This document shows, piece after piece, positions 10,458 through 20,534 of a DNA stretch of 64,000 nucleotides (the first letter of the stretch is position 1; each line of letters opens with the position of its first letter). The notes beneath the pieces were generated by a model. It saw only the letters and a program-made list of their open reading frames with translations, was not told the DNA's origin and did not search any database. Source of the stretch: JBBRHH01 sp963788015 (GTDB lineage Bacteria > Planctomycetota > Phycisphaerae > Tepidisphaerales > Tepidisphaeraceae); the NCBI GenBank assembly GCA_963788015.1, contig CAWBEY010000012.1:186001-250000 (forward strand), written 5' to 3'. The position numbers and the translations under genes are program-made.

Positions 10458-10580
10458 GGCAGGAATCTACCACATGCGGCGACGACGACTTGGTCTTCAC
10501 TACATCGACTTTCGCGCTGTGCAACCGCGCTGGTGAAACGGAATCACGATTTCCGGCCCGAGAAAAAAATTTTCGGCGCG

Positions 10581-10596
10581 AACTGCGGAAGTTGGG
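10581..10596 (-). repeat. Right terminal inverted repeat of the IS1634-like element
   Basis: Reads AACTGCGGAAGTTGGG, the exact complement of the left end. The next four bases, TTAG, contain the complement of the TPR gene's TAA stop codon. Confidence 0.9.
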
Positions 10597-13288
10597 TTAG
10601 TTTGCGGAAGCCCCTGCCTCGGCCGGTTGCGTGGTGGTATTGGCGACAGGGGCGACTTTGACGGGGTGGCCCTGGTCGTGCTGTTTGATTTTGTCCATGA
10701 GCTGCAGCTTAAGCTGTTTGGATTCGTCGCGGACATCTTCCGTGGCCGCGAGGCGGTCGAGTGATTTTTGCCACGCCTCCGCCGCCGCATCAACGCGATT
10801 CAGGCGGTACTGGGCGTCGCCCAGATGATCCAGGACCGTCGGATCGGGGCGCGGGGTATGGGTGATGGCCTGCTGGAGATAACGCTCGGCATCGGCGAAT
10901 TGCCCCCGCTTGTAGAGGACCCACCCAAGGCTGTCGAGAAAGGCCGCGTTGTCCGGTTCGGCCTGGTTGGCCTTGCGAATCAACGCTTCGGCGTCGGGAA
11001 GATTTTTCCCCGAGTCGGCCCACATATAACCCAGATCATTGGCATGCCGGGGTGGCCTGGCTCGAGCTTAGAATGTCCTGCAGCGTCTTCTCGGTCATCG
11101 AAAGCTGATCCACGCGCTCGTACAGGTGGGCGGCCTGGTAGAGCAGATCGGGATCGCTCGCGATGCTGGCGCGCATCTCGTCGATGATGCGAGTCGCTTC
11201 GGCCAGCTTCTTTTGGCCAACGTCGATATCCACCAGTCGCTCGACGACCCGCCGGTTGTAGGGATGCCGTTCACGCTCTTGCTCAAAGAGGTTAACCAGC
11301 CCACGATTGTCGGCCGTTTTGGCAAAAGCCGCTTCGAGTCCAATGACGACCTCGGGATTCTGCGGGTGGTCCTTGAAGAGCGCCACCATGATTTTTTTAG
11401 CTTCGGGGACTTGATCGATCTGGAGGTAAACGCTGGACTCCATGAGCCGCGCATCGATGCTGTCTGGATCGGCCTCGCGCCAAATCTGCAGGACGCGGAT
11501 AGCCTGCTGGGCCGAGCTCGTGGTGATGTAGTGGCGAAAGAGGGCGATGTAGGCATCGTCGAAGGTGGGGTGATCGCTGACGATCTTCCAGAGCAGTTGC
11601 TCGAAGCTGCGCGTCTTTGTGCTGCTGCTGTAGGGAGAAGGCAAGCGAGAGCTGGTCCTGCGGCAGACGATCGCCCTGTTTGGCGGCCGCGTTGAACGCA
11701 GCCTCGGCCTCCGTGAAGTTTTTCTGGCTCATGAGCAACAGGCCGCGCAAATCGTCAGCCAGAATGGCATTGCCGCCCGATCTGGCGGAATTAATGAACG
11801 CTGCGCTCTCACGCGCCTTCTTATCCTCATCCCAGTCCGGCCTCGCAAGGTTACGCGCCAGCAGTTCACGCCAGGCGGGGGCGAAGATGGGCCTCTGCGA
11901 AACCGCCTTTTCAAGAAGCGGCGACGCGATGCCGTCGCGGCCCCACAGGCGGGCGTTGTAGCTCAGCCAATAAGATTTGGCAGCCTGCGCTGATTCCGGC
12001 ACTTCCACTTTTTCAAGTGTCGATTGGCGAAGGCGATTGATGATGCCCGGATCCGTAAGCTGCGGCCAAAGCGCCTCCGCTTCGCGAAGCAACTGAGGGT
12101 AGAGCGCAGTCGCTTCAATCAGAAGCGCCGCGGCCTTTGTCGTCTCATGCCGCTGGCCGTACATGGCAAACAGACGGCGCACCATCTTCGGATCGTCCGC
12201 GCCTTTGCGGATCAGGCCCAGGAGCATGTCCTGAGCCTCCGCATATCGGCCTTCCGACCACATCAGATCAGCCACCGCAATCTGCATCGACCGATCGTTG
12301 GGCTGGGCCTTCAATGCTTTTTGCAGATCGGGGATCAGCTCGGCCTCCAGCCCCAGGCGCTGGTAAGACTCGCGAAGAAGGTTGATCGACTCCGGGCTGG
12401 CATGGAAGCGTGAAACAAGCGACGTAACCAACTGCCGGGCCTTGTCGTTTTTGCCGACGGTCAGCGTCAGCTCCGCAATGTGGGATTGAAACTGAAAGTT
12501 TCCAGGAAGGCGGCGGCCTGCCTCGGTGAAGCTGTCGAGGGCGGCCGGATAATTGCCAAGGCGATCCTGAAGCTCGCCAATCTGGGCGTAAAGCTGGTCG
12601 AGATGCTCGGAGAGATAAAAAAGCTCGTGGCTGGCGCGGGTGGCCATCCCCGGACGCTGCAGGCGGTCGAGGACGGCCTGGTAACGCCCGAGAGAGGCGG
12701 TGTCGTAGCCTTGTTGTTGCAGTGCCCGCGCCAGCAGGAGATTGGCCATGGCGGCCTCGCCTGGCTCGGAGGCGTAGTCGTGGGTTTGCAGGGCCAGGCG
12801 CAGGTGTTGAATGGCCTGATCGACGTCGGGTGCCGGGCGGCTGAGGTATTGGCGGCCAAGCTGCAATTGCAGGTCAACGTGATCGGGATCAATTGCGGCG
12901 GCCTGCTCCAGGGCATCAATGGTGCGCTGGCTGCCATTGCCCGAGGCGGCGTAAAGCATGCCCAGTTCGTAGCGAATTTGGAAACTGGCCGGATCTTTCT
13001 CGGCGGCATCCGTCAAAAGCTTCGCGGCCGTGAGGCGGTCGCTTTTAAGCACCGCGATTCGCGCCTGCGCATACAGCGTAACGGCGTCTAACGGGGCAGG
13101 CGTGGAAGGGCCCGCCTGTGCGTCGTAGGACTTTGCAGGATAGGTTTGGGTTCGATTTGTTCCAGCGTGAGGGCGGCCTTGCCGCTGGGGAGGGTGGCCG
13201 GGGCGGGGGTAGTGGTGGACCGTGCGGCGGCGCAGCCGGCGATGGCGCTCAGGACGCAGGCGATGACAACGCGGCCGGTATTATTCAT
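10597..13288 (-). CDS. Large TPR lipoprotein (several frameshifts)
   Basis: Restored length is about 897 residues. The start MNNTGRVVIACVLSAIAGC carries a lipobox with Cys19, so it should be lipid-anchored. The rest is a long solenoid of tetratricopeptide repeats, for instance 'ASFQIRYELGMLYAASGNG', 'GDAQYRLNRVDAAAEAWQKS' and 'LGWVLYKRGQFADAERYLQQ'. The C-terminus is a low-complexity Thr/Ala/Pro tail. No enzymatic motif is seen; it is likely a scaffold for an envelope or export machine. Frame changes occur near 13080, 11640 and 11035. The stop TAA is the first trinucleotide outside the IS right end, so the insertion did not truncate the protein but removed its native downstream region. Confidence 0.75.
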
Positions 13289-13364
13289 AACGAATCCTCA
13301 TGGACAGTTCTGTCCCATGGGAAGATTGTAGCAAGTTGATGCGCTCAGGGGAGGATGCGGAGCG

Positions 13365-14584
13365 TCACTCCCCCAGCAGCCAGTCATCACCAGTTCGCAC
13401 AGCCAGCGCGGCCGACGCGACACGCCGGGTGACGCCGGCGCTGTCGGTCACTTCCATGACAAATGAAAGCGTTGCCGCGCCCTTCGACCCCGTGGCCGAG
13501 ACGATCAGACGCGGGAAGGCTGCAAGACGGATTTCCTTCACGCCGTGCCAGCGGCCCAGGTCGTCCCGCAGCGACTTCATCGCCAGCAACTGCTCCGCGC
13601 TTTTGGGCGTGAGGAATTTCTTTAGTCCCTCCCGATCGTCGGCACTGACAGCTGTAAAAAACCCCTTCACCAGCGGCGCGACCTGGTTTGATAGTGCGAT
13701 CCTGGGGGCGCTGCGCGGGCGGCTTTGCAGAGCGAGGTGGAGACTTCCCGCAGGATGTCGGCGAATTTCGCCAGGTCGGCATTGCCATCGCGCGCCTTGT
13801 CAACGTCGGCGGCTAACTCTTCCAGCTTTTCGATGCGTTCATTCATCGCGCCCAGTATTTCGCTTTCGTCCGTGGCATTGGACTGGAGCCCGGGCAGACG
13901 CACAGCCCAGGTCTCGGCAAGGGCGGCGGCCGCCGAGAGGGCGTTGGCCCGGGCGGCAGGCGTGAGGCCGTGGTTGGCCAGCGCAGATCGAACATCCTCA
14001 AACGCCATCCGCATCCCCTGATCGGCCGCGCCCGCGGCGATATCGAGTGAGTAGCGCGGCGCTCCGTCGACCGCAAAAACGCCATCCGCGAGATAGACGG
14101 ACGGCAGTCAATTGGCCCGGCCGCGCCGGGCAGTCGTTCATAATCGCCAGCAGCAGTTCCACGCCCAGCGGAGAGTTATTTCCATCCTCTGGAGACGGCG
14201 ATAGAAGATATGCCGCATCATGGGTCCCCATCCTGCCGACAATAACCCCAAAGGCGTCGGCCATTTCGGCGCTGGGCGGTTCGGCTGCGTCAGCAGGCGC
14301 TTTTAGATCGGCCAAATCATTCGGAAGTTTCACACCATGCTTGACCAGCACATCGCAAAGCAGGCGCGCCAGCGCGGGCCGGAGGCGTGGTCGATCTGAG
14401 CCAGGCCGCGAATTTGCGTTTCGATATTTTGAATGGCAAGCGCGCGATCGTCATCCTGAACCGCAACTGGCTGAGTCGCCGGGATCACCTGTCCAGGAAG
14501 AGCCGCCGCGAGCGTAAGGAAGAGTACAGCCGCGATAACTTTTATTGAGTCATTGAAGAGAATTACACACCTGCTAACGATCAC
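13365..14584 (-). CDS. Secreted protein of unknown function (several frameshifts)
   Basis: Restored length is about 406 residues. The N-terminus has a signal peptide, with the hydrophobic run 'VIAAVLFLTLAAALPGQ' around residue 15-31. The middle has helical, charged segments ('GAMNERIEKLEELAADVDKA'), and the last 100 residues form an alpha/beta segment ('MKGFFTAVSADDREGLKKFL' to 'ALAVRTGDDWLLGE') that resembles an NTF2/SnoaL-like secreted domain; that resemblance is weak. Frame changes occur near 14360, 14080, 14010 and 13670. Its ATG overlaps the stop of the upstream lipoprotein gene (ATGA at 14581-14584), so the pair is translationally coupled. No further function can be given. Confidence 0.55.
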
Positions 14585-15239
14585 TGGTTCCCCAGCAGCC
14601 CGGCCACGACGCCCGAGTCTGGTTCGCCCGATGGCCGCGTCGTCGGCGTTACCACGCCCACCGACAGCGGAAGCATCGTCTCAAGTGACCGGTGCGCGGC
14701 CTCCACTTCGTCGGGCATGTACGGCTCACTTATTCGATAACCAGTGTAGCTGATCCACGCATCAAACCCGCGTGTCATCACATAGCCGCGCAAGTGGTAT
14801 CGATGGGTTTCGGCCTCAAACCACTCGCGGCCCAGCGCATCCGTCCATTGGCCAATCACGTGCCCATCATCCGATTTCTTGGCATACTCGCGCATCGCCA
14901 GCCATTCGAGCGTTTTGGCTGAAAACGGCAGGGGCAAATGGATATAAACCACGCCAACACCGGTCCGGTGCGAGGAGGAGCGCCATTGCTGGTGCCTGTA
15001 AAGGGGGCCTTCCTGCAGTGGCAAAAGTTCCCATTGCGCCGGCGGGCGCAACTGGCCTTGATCTCTTCAATAATCTGCGTTTTGCCCAGGCCCCGCTCGT
15101 CCGCCACCAGCCGGTGTTGCACGAGTTTGGTTCCCGCGACTGGTTCAAATTGGCAACCAGCCAGCCAGGGAATCAAAAGAGTTAAGCCAAAGAAAAGCGC
15201 CCGCGTGTTACGTCTCGGTTCGCCCATGTTCCAGCCCAT
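14581..15239 (-). CDS. Lipoprotein of unknown function, paralogue of the next gene upstream (one frameshift)
   Basis: About 219 residues. The N-terminus ends in the lipobox 'LLIPWLAGCQ', so the mature protein should begin at that cysteine. The body contains 'GVGVVYIHLPLPFSAKTLEW' and, later, 'HLRGYVMTRGFDAWISYTGY', which align with matching blocks in the lipoprotein encoded at 15380-15934. The frame breaks near 15050, after 'IIEEIKASCARRRNG'. No family name is recognised. The gene overlaps the downstream secreted protein by four bases, and the two lipoprotein genes are in tandem on the same strand. Confidence 0.6.
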
Positions 15240-15379
15240 GATGTTCGCCCGGTTCCCATTTGCCCGGTTGGGTGGTTAATACTTCTCAGAATCGGCCAGA
15301 TAACGCAAGTCCCCTAAAGAAAAAAAGCCCCGCCCAGTGCCGCAGGCCCGTCGAGGCATCGCGGCAGCGGGTCAGTGGG

Positions 15380-15934
15380 TCAGGCCCAAAACAGTTCGAT
15401 CCCGCCCAGTTCGGCTTGCTTCAATTCCATCTCGTTCACTGGCGACGCACGCTCTGTTCCCGCATACACCGTCCAGGCGTGCATCCCCTCGAGCACCATA
15501 AACGCCCGCACCAGATAAAATCCGCCCTGCGCCACAAAACGAATCCCGCCGCGTTTGGCATCATCGCTCACCTCCCCAACCAATTCCGCCTTCCCTTCAG
15601 TCTTGGCCATATTCGGAAGAAAACCTTCTTCCAAGACCGTCTCCGCACCCCCTGGAATCAGCGCGGCCGGCAGCGGCAATGCCATGTAAACCACCCCATA
15701 CGCCGTATGGCCACTGGGGCTGAGCCAAATCTGATGGCGGTGACGGGGATCCTGTTTCAACGCCTCGGGCGACCAACCCGCCGGCGGGCTCACCACGGCC
15801 TCCACGGTCTTCAGCGGCACCATCGCCTCGGCCGGCTGCGTCGTCAGCGCCACCTGCGTTGTCGGCGCCAGCGTATGATGGCAACCGGCCAACAGGAGCA
15901 ACCCACCGGCAATAAGAACGCGGCAGCGAGACAT
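15380..15934 (-). CDS. Lipoprotein of unknown function
   Basis: Intact, 184 residues. The start MSRCRVLIAGGLLLLAGCHH gives a clear lipobox with Cys18; the frame is open further upstream but no signal would result. The blocks 'GVVYMALPLPAALIPGG' and 'FYLVRAFMVLEGMHAWTVYA' match those of the lipoprotein at 14581-15239, so the two arose by duplication. A short Thr/Gln-rich linker follows the cysteine. Function unknown; the paired arrangement suggests two subunits of one envelope complex, which is inference. Confidence 0.7.
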   Translation of the reverse strand: MSRCRVLIAGGLLLLAGCHHTLAPTTQVALTTQPAEAMVPLKTVEAVVSPPAGWSPEALKQDPRHRHQIWLSPSGHTAYGVVYMALPLPAALIPGGAETVLEEGFLPNMAKTEGKAELVGEVSDDAKRGGIRFVAQGGFYLVRAFMVLEGMHAWTVYAGTERASPVNEMELKQAELGGIELFWA

Positions 15935-16026
15935 AATGCGTCCAGCGCATAAAGCAGCGCCGCGGGCCGAATATTGACGGGGGCTCTTCGGGGCCGCGAC
16001 GCTGTAAATCACTCTGATTGAAAAAG

Positions 16027-16287
16027 CTAGCTAGCCGCCGCCGCTGGCTTGGCAGCAGTCGCCGCGCCGGAAGTTTTCTGGAAGCTATAGGTGCCCCCAA
16101 ACTTCTTGCTAAACCGCTCCACCCGGCCGGCGGTATCCACAAACTTCTGCTTCCCGGTAAAAAACGGATGACACGCCGAGCAAATGTCCACAGCGATACG
16201 CGGAAGAGTGCTGCGGGTCAAAAACGTGTTCCCACAGGCACAATGCACATTGCAGTTTTGATAGCGTGGATGGATCTTGGTTCTCAT
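16027..16287 (-). CDS. rpmE: 50S ribosomal protein L31
   Basis: 86 residues. MRTKIHPRYQNCNVHCACGN and 'AVDICSACHPFFTGKQKFVD' with 'TAGRVERFSKKF' are the L31 signature. The cysteines at residues 12 and 16 and the CSAC pair make it the zinc-binding C+ type. The C-terminal 15 residues are an Ala/Lys extension (KPAAAAS) often seen in high-GC bacteria. It stands alone, 93 bases from the start of the lipoprotein gene at 15934. Intact. Confidence 0.95.
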   Translation of the reverse strand: MRTKIHPRYQNCNVHCACGNTFLTRSTLPRIAVDICSACHPFFTGKQKFVDTAGRVERFSKKFGGTYSFQKTSGAATAAKPAAAAS

Positions 16288-16622
16288 GGCGTTCCTCAGC
16301 TTTTAAGTAAATTTGAAGGTACAATCGTAGCACCGCCAGCCACAGTTAGCAAGCGCGTGAACGCAGTGAAAGTGTCACCAGTTGATTCGAGCCATAACGC
16401 CCATCCGCCCCGCCTGCCCCCTCCACCCCTACCCCTCCCCCACGCCCATCCACCTCCACAAGCCCTCTTCCATCCGCGTTCAGTCGCGGTAGGGACGGCG
16501 GTTTCCCGCCGCCCCCCGCGCGGATCCCGGCGAGCGGAACTACCGCACCGGGTAATGCCCGCATCAGCAAAGATGCCACCCATCGCACGGGACGAGAGGG
16601 GAAAGGAGAAACCGGTTCCCTC
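16288..16622. other. Non-coding stretch upstream of rpmE, C-rich low complexity
   Basis: 335 bases without a credible gene. It must hold the rpmE promoter at its left end. From about 16400 to 16470 the + strand is nearly pure C with few A/T, and 16490-16530 is GC-palindromic (GCGGTTTCCCGCCGCCCCCCGCGCGG). The last seven bases, TTCCCTC, are the left target duplication of the IS. Confidence 0.5.
16616..16622 (+). repeat. Left target-site duplication TTCCCTC
   Basis: Identical to 17757-17763 on the other side of the insertion sequence. Confidence 0.85.
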
Positions 16623-17756
16623 CTGCTCTGTCTCAACCCTTGGCTTCGCACACGATCATAATGTTGTGAGTGACGACGCGTAGCAGCAGCTCCATCGACC
16701 TGCGGCGGGCGGTCGTGGCCCGAAGGGCGGAGCCGAGGTTGCGTTTGATCATGCTGTTCACGGTCTCCACCTGCCACCTCTGGCCGTATTTGTTCTTGTC
16801 GGCCTTGCAGCCTGAAGCGGTTGCCATGTTACGGCGGTGGCGTGTCGTCGGCGGCTTGGCGGATGGCCGTCCCGCCTTGGGCGGGATGATTGATTGGATG
16901 CCCAGGTCCTGGCGCGAGATGCAGTGGTTGGCCTCGGAGTCGTACCCGGCATCGGCCACGGCAGTCTTGACCGTCGCCCGCCGATAAGCGTCCAGCAGCA
17001 GCGGCTCGAAAAACTTCTGGTCGCCGCCCGCCCCGGTCGTCGCCCGTGCGGCGAGGATCAGGTGGCAGGCCGTGGCAACCGCCAGCGACAGCTTGGGCAA
17101 ACGTTTGACGGTGCGGCGGCGACGGCGGTTCACCTCGGGGGCGTGGGCTCCGCCTCGCTGTGTCGTCTGTCGTTTCGCCCGCCTTTGTGCCTGTTTCTCG
17201 GCTTTCTTCCGGGCTTTTTTTTTCTCCGCGCCGCCTTGGCTTCCGCGGCGGCATGTGCCTGCAGCGCTTCTCGAAGTGGCGGCTGACGTGGCGGCTTTCG
17301 AACATGCTGCTGTCCAGCGCCACCGGCTTGACACGCCCCTGGATCAGCCCCTGCTCCTCGGCCCACGCCGCCTGCTGGTCGAGCATGCGGTTCATCAGGC
17401 CGCGTTTGACCAGCCTCTCGAACGCCCGCCAGAGCGTGTTGTGGTCGGGGGCCTTGCCGTCCTTCACGCCGATGTCTTTGAGCCAGTCCGGGCTGTCGGC
17501 CAGGAGGCCTCGATGCCGCGGTAGCTTTTCTTCTGGTGCTCGCGGAGGACCAGGCAGGCGAAGAGCTGCGCCTGGGTGAAGTCTTTCCGGCTGTAGTCAC
17601 TCGCATAGGCCGGCAGCAGCGGTAAAGCGAGTTGGTAGGCCTCGATCAGCACCTTCCGTGGTGATTTGCAGGTTTCCATCCCGCATCATCTACACGGAAG
17701 CCGGCGGACGCGCTACCGAACATGCGCCCTAACTTTGGGAGGTTGAGACAGAGCAG
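16623..17756. mobile_element. Insertion sequence (IS5/IS4-type DDE), 1134 bp, with 7-bp target duplication
   Basis: The ends are a perfect 16-bp inverted repeat, CTGCTCTGTCTCAACC at 16623-16638 and its complement at 17741-17756. They are flanked by an identical TTCCCTC at 16616-16622 and 17757-17763, which marks a recent, precise insertion. It carries one leftward DDE transposase gene ending ten bases inside the left repeat. The family is IS4/IS5-like by protein; a 7-bp duplication is unusual for classical IS5 (4 bp), so the subgroup is left open. Confidence 0.92.
16633..17679 (-). CDS. DDE transposase of the second IS (two frameshifts)
   Basis: About 349 residues. The N-terminal helical part 'QAQLFACLVLREHQKKSYRG' leads to 'APDHNTLWRAFERL'. 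The catalytic core has 'VALDSSMFESRHVSRHFEKR' (first Asp), 'VKTAVADAGYDSEANH' (second Asp block) and 'GQRWQVETVNSMIKRNLGSA' (the Glu in the R-x-E-x-x-N-S block). These fit DDE_Tnp_1 transposases of the IS4/IS5 groups. Frame changes lie near 17510 and in the nine-base T run at 17215-17223. The second is a homopolymer and the needed shift is +1, so a sequence error is more likely than programmed frameshifting. Confidence 0.85.
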
Positions 17757-17763
17757 TTCCCTC
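17757..17763 (+). repeat. Right target-site duplication TTCCCTC
   Basis: Identical to 16616-16622; removing the element and one copy rejoins a plain intergenic sequence. Confidence 0.85.
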
Positions 17764-18157
17764 CCCTTTCGGACAACCCATCTTCTTTGACACTTGAACA
17801 TCTACTCTTTATCTTTATCCTAATCCCCCTCCACCCGTAGCATGGGCTTCCCGCAGCGGGCCGCCCATGGCTCCAGACTCTCCAGACTCCACCAATAAAA
17901 ACCAAACCTAACGTTGCCCTCTCCCAAGCCTCCGCATCTTAGGAATCCGCGATGGGGGCGCGGGGGTTGGCGCCGAGGCACTTTGCGGCACGTGGCGCGA
18001 GGCAGACGAAGGTGGAGGTGGAGGAACCGCCGGTGTATTTGTTTTTGCGGTGAGTCTCGGCGCGGGGTCGTCGCTGCGGGCTTAAGAATCGTGGGCTGGC
18101 TCATGTTGTGGCGGTGGTGAGCCGACTATATCGTGACGCGCGATTTATGATTTGATC
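17764..18157. other. Non-coding stretch between IS and glycosyltransferase cluster
   Basis: 394 bases with no credible gene. It holds a nested hairpin (17841-17869), two adjacent copies of CTCCAGACT (about 17870-17889), and at about 17914-17929 a 16-base sequence whose complement recurs near 56567. The promoter of the + strand exopolysaccharide cluster is expected at its right end; no clear -35/-10 pair is visible. Confidence 0.45.
17841..17869. repeat. Nested hairpin, REP-like
   Basis: CATGGGC (17841-17847) pairs with GCCCATG (17863-17869), and inside it CCCGC pairs with GCGGG around a single A. It is not followed by a T run, so it is not an ordinary terminator. Confidence 0.4.
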
Positions 18158-19191
18158 ATGACAGAGTTCGCTTCAACACCACCAAGTCTTTCGGTTGTTC
18201 TGGTTTGTGCGGAAGGGTATCCGACCATTGCGCGGACGGTGCGCAGCCTTGCGACGCAAAGCGTGTGTGGGCAGATTGAGCTGGTTGTTGTCGGGCAGAG
18301 TCATGAAGCGCTGAAGCTTTTCGTAGAGGACCTGGCGGGTTTTCATAGTTATCAGGTGATTGAATTGGGCCGCTCGCTCACTGTGGCGGCGGGCAATGCT
18401 GCGGGGGTGAGGATGGCGGCGGCGCCGATTGTTGTGCTGGGTGAGGATCATTGCTTTCCGGATCAGGGGTGGGCCCAGGCCCTGATTGAGGCACACGCGG
18501 GGCCGTGGGCGGCGGTGGGGCCGGTGATGTGCAATGCGAATCCCGGGAACGCGGTGAGTTGGGCTGACCTTTTGATTGGTTATGGCCCGTGGGCAGAGCC
18601 CAGCGGCGGCGGGGAGATGTCGTTTTTGCCGGGGCATAACAGCAGCTATAAGCGGGATGTGCTTTTGCAGTATGGCGAGGAGCTTGAGGCGCGGCTGGCG
18701 GCCGAGGCGGTGATGCATTGGGATTTGCGGGCCAAGGGGCACAGGCTTTACCTTGAGCCGAGTGCTCGGGTGCATCATTTGAATTTGCGCGGCTGGGGAG
18801 TTGGACACAGTTGCAATATCTTAATGGCCGGGTTTTCGCGGCGGGGCGGGCGCAGGGGTGGTCGTTTGGGCGGCGGCTGATTTATGCGTTGGCGTCGCCT
18901 TTGATTCCGCTGGTGCGGCTGAAGCGGATTGCGTGGAAGGCGCTTTGGCGGGGAAGGCCGGTGTCGCCGCTGCGGATCTTTATCGCAACCATTTATGGCC
19001 TGGTGATCGATGGAATGGGGCAGATGATTGGCTATGCGGTGGGCGCAGGCGGGTCGATGGAAAAGTTGAGCGCTTTTGAATTTCATCGCTATCGGCACGT
19101 GCGCGAGGAAGATGTCGCGGCGTTCTCGCCGGTCCTGCCGCGAGCAATACAGCGCGGCGGTTCGTCTTCAGCGACATGCGTGGCGGCGTGA
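18158..19191 (+). CDS. Glycosyltransferase, family-2-like (GT-A), with C-terminal membrane region (one frameshift)
   Basis: About 344 residues. The N-terminal GT-A fold has 'LSVVLVCAEGYPTIARTVRS' at the start, GEDHCFPDQGW as the DXD-like acidic motif (here E-D-H), and 'SWADLLIGYGPWAEP'. After the frame break near 18800-18860 the C-terminal part 'GWSFGRRLIYALASPLIPLV' and 'IDGMGQMIGYAVGAG' forms two hydrophobic segments, probably membrane-associated. It is a clear paralogue of the protein at 26629-27625, which keeps the same E-D-H, MHNANPGS/MCNANPGN and C-terminal features. ATG 18158 is the first ATG. The TGATG overlap at its end couples it to the next gene. Confidence 0.8.
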
Positions 19192-20437
19192 TGTTTTTCA
19201 TTGGTGATGGTTCTCATCAGGGGAGACGCCTTCGGGCAGTGGGGTTGATCGTCGTGGTGGTGACAGCGGTTCTGTTGGGGGCACGGGATATCAAAAATCT
19301 GGCCTCCGCGTTCGATTCGCTTGTGCTTGCGCCTGGCCTGGACACGGCGGTGGATTTGCGTTTGCGGTATACGGAAGTGCGGGCGTGGATGGCCGGCGAG
19401 CCGGTGTATGGAACGATTAAGACGGCGATGTACCCGCCGGCGACGTATGGAATGCTTTGGCCATTGATCGGGTGGACGTCGTGGGGGGCAGCGCGGTGGA
19501 TATTCGCGATCAGTTGTGGGTTGTCGCTGATTTATCTTGTACGGCGCGTGGTTCTGGAGGGGCATGATGCGGGGTGGCAATTCAAGTTGCTCGTGGCGAG
19601 CGTGCTGCTGTCGAACTATGCGATAGGGGTGGCGATTTATACGGGGCAGATTTCGTTGCAGGTGTTGCCGCCGCTGATTTGCTCGCTGCTGATTGTGACG
19701 CGGCGCAGGTCAAGCTGGGGCGCGGACGTGGCGGCGGCCGGCTTGTTTATTGTGGCGATGGCCAAGCCGCAGGTTGCCTTGCCGTTCGGATGGTTGCTGC
19801 TGCTGGCGCCGGGGCGGTTTCGGCCGGCGGTTCTTGCTGCTGTTGGTTACCTGCTGGTGACGCTTCTCTCCGCGAGTTTTCAGGGATCGCACATGTGGGC
19901 GGCCAACTTGAATCAGTTCAAGTGGGCGGCGAAGCACGGCATGGAGGAGGGGTATGGAAACGTGAACGTCTGGCTGGCGTCGGCAGGGCTGCAACGGTGG
20001 ATCATGCCGACATGGGCTGCTCTTTTTGGCGGACTAGGCGCGTGGGTTTATCTGCACCGGCGGGTGGACGTGTGGGTGTTGATGGGGGTGAGTGCGATTG
20101 TGCGCGCATCTGGTGCTACCACCGGCCATACGACGATGTGCTGCTGCTGATTCCGTCGATCGCGCTTTTTCGGCTGGCGCTGATGGGACGGGGGTGGCAG
20201 CGCGCGGTGCCGGCCGGTGGTTTTGTTTTGCTGAGTGTTTCGATGATGTTTCAGGCCAAGGCGGGTCGGTTTGCACTGTGGCCGGGATGGGTGAATGGGG
20301 CGCATGTGGGGGTTTGGGTGGTTGTGCTTGGATGCCTTTTTTGGATCGCGAGGCGGTGGAATATCGGACGTGTTGATGCGAATCAGTCAAAAGACGGGAT
20401 AACTGGCGGTTCCACAGGGGTGTTTATGCCGATATAG
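19191..20437 (+). CDS. GT87 (DUF2029) membrane glycosyltransferase (one frameshift)
   Basis: About 415 residues with 8 to 10 membrane segments. The GT87 pattern is visible: an N-terminal helix, then a loop with 'DLRLRYTEVRAWMAGEPVY' and 'MYPPATYGMLWPL', then 'AMAKPQVALPFGWLL' and the short motif YDDVLLLIPSIALF. GT87 enzymes are polyprenyl-phosphate-mannose-type C-class transferases (PimE/PI mannosyltransferase relatives) acting on the periplasmic side. The frame breaks near 20095. ATG 19191 overlaps the previous stop (TGATG) and gives the natural start; an ATG at 19176 is also in frame. Confidence 0.78.
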
Positions 20438-20534
20438 AAATTGGCCGGCGGGCGGATTGGCTTGACGGCTGGTTGGATTGCCCCGACCATTCCGGGCAAC
20501 TTGCTCTCGTGGAGAGAGGGGAGCATAGGTTGAG

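Larger units (their letters stand above)
8643..10596. mobile_element. IS1634-like insertion sequence, 1954 bp
   Basis: The ends are a perfect 16-bp inverted repeat: CCCAACTTCCGCAGTT at 8643-8658 and its complement at 10581-10596, starting with C as in IS1634-group ends. A TTAG tetramer at 8639-8642 is repeated at 10597-10600 and is the likely target duplication. Length and single long leftward transposase frame fit IS1634 (IS4 superfamily). The element sits exactly against the stop codon of the TPR lipoprotein gene. The transposase is broken by several indels, so the copy may be inactive, although the same kind of indel is found across the whole window. Confidence 0.88.

Noticed and set aside
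16384..16480. C-rich run upstream of rpmE as a functional structured element
   Set aside because: It is low-complexity with no repeat period or hairpin that stands out from composition.
17213..17225. Slippery A9 run on the minus strand in the transposase as programmed frameshifting
   Set aside because: Restoring the frame needs +1 (or -2), not the -1 typical of A-run slippage in IS elements, and the same gene has a second break without any slippery sequence. A homopolymer error is simpler.
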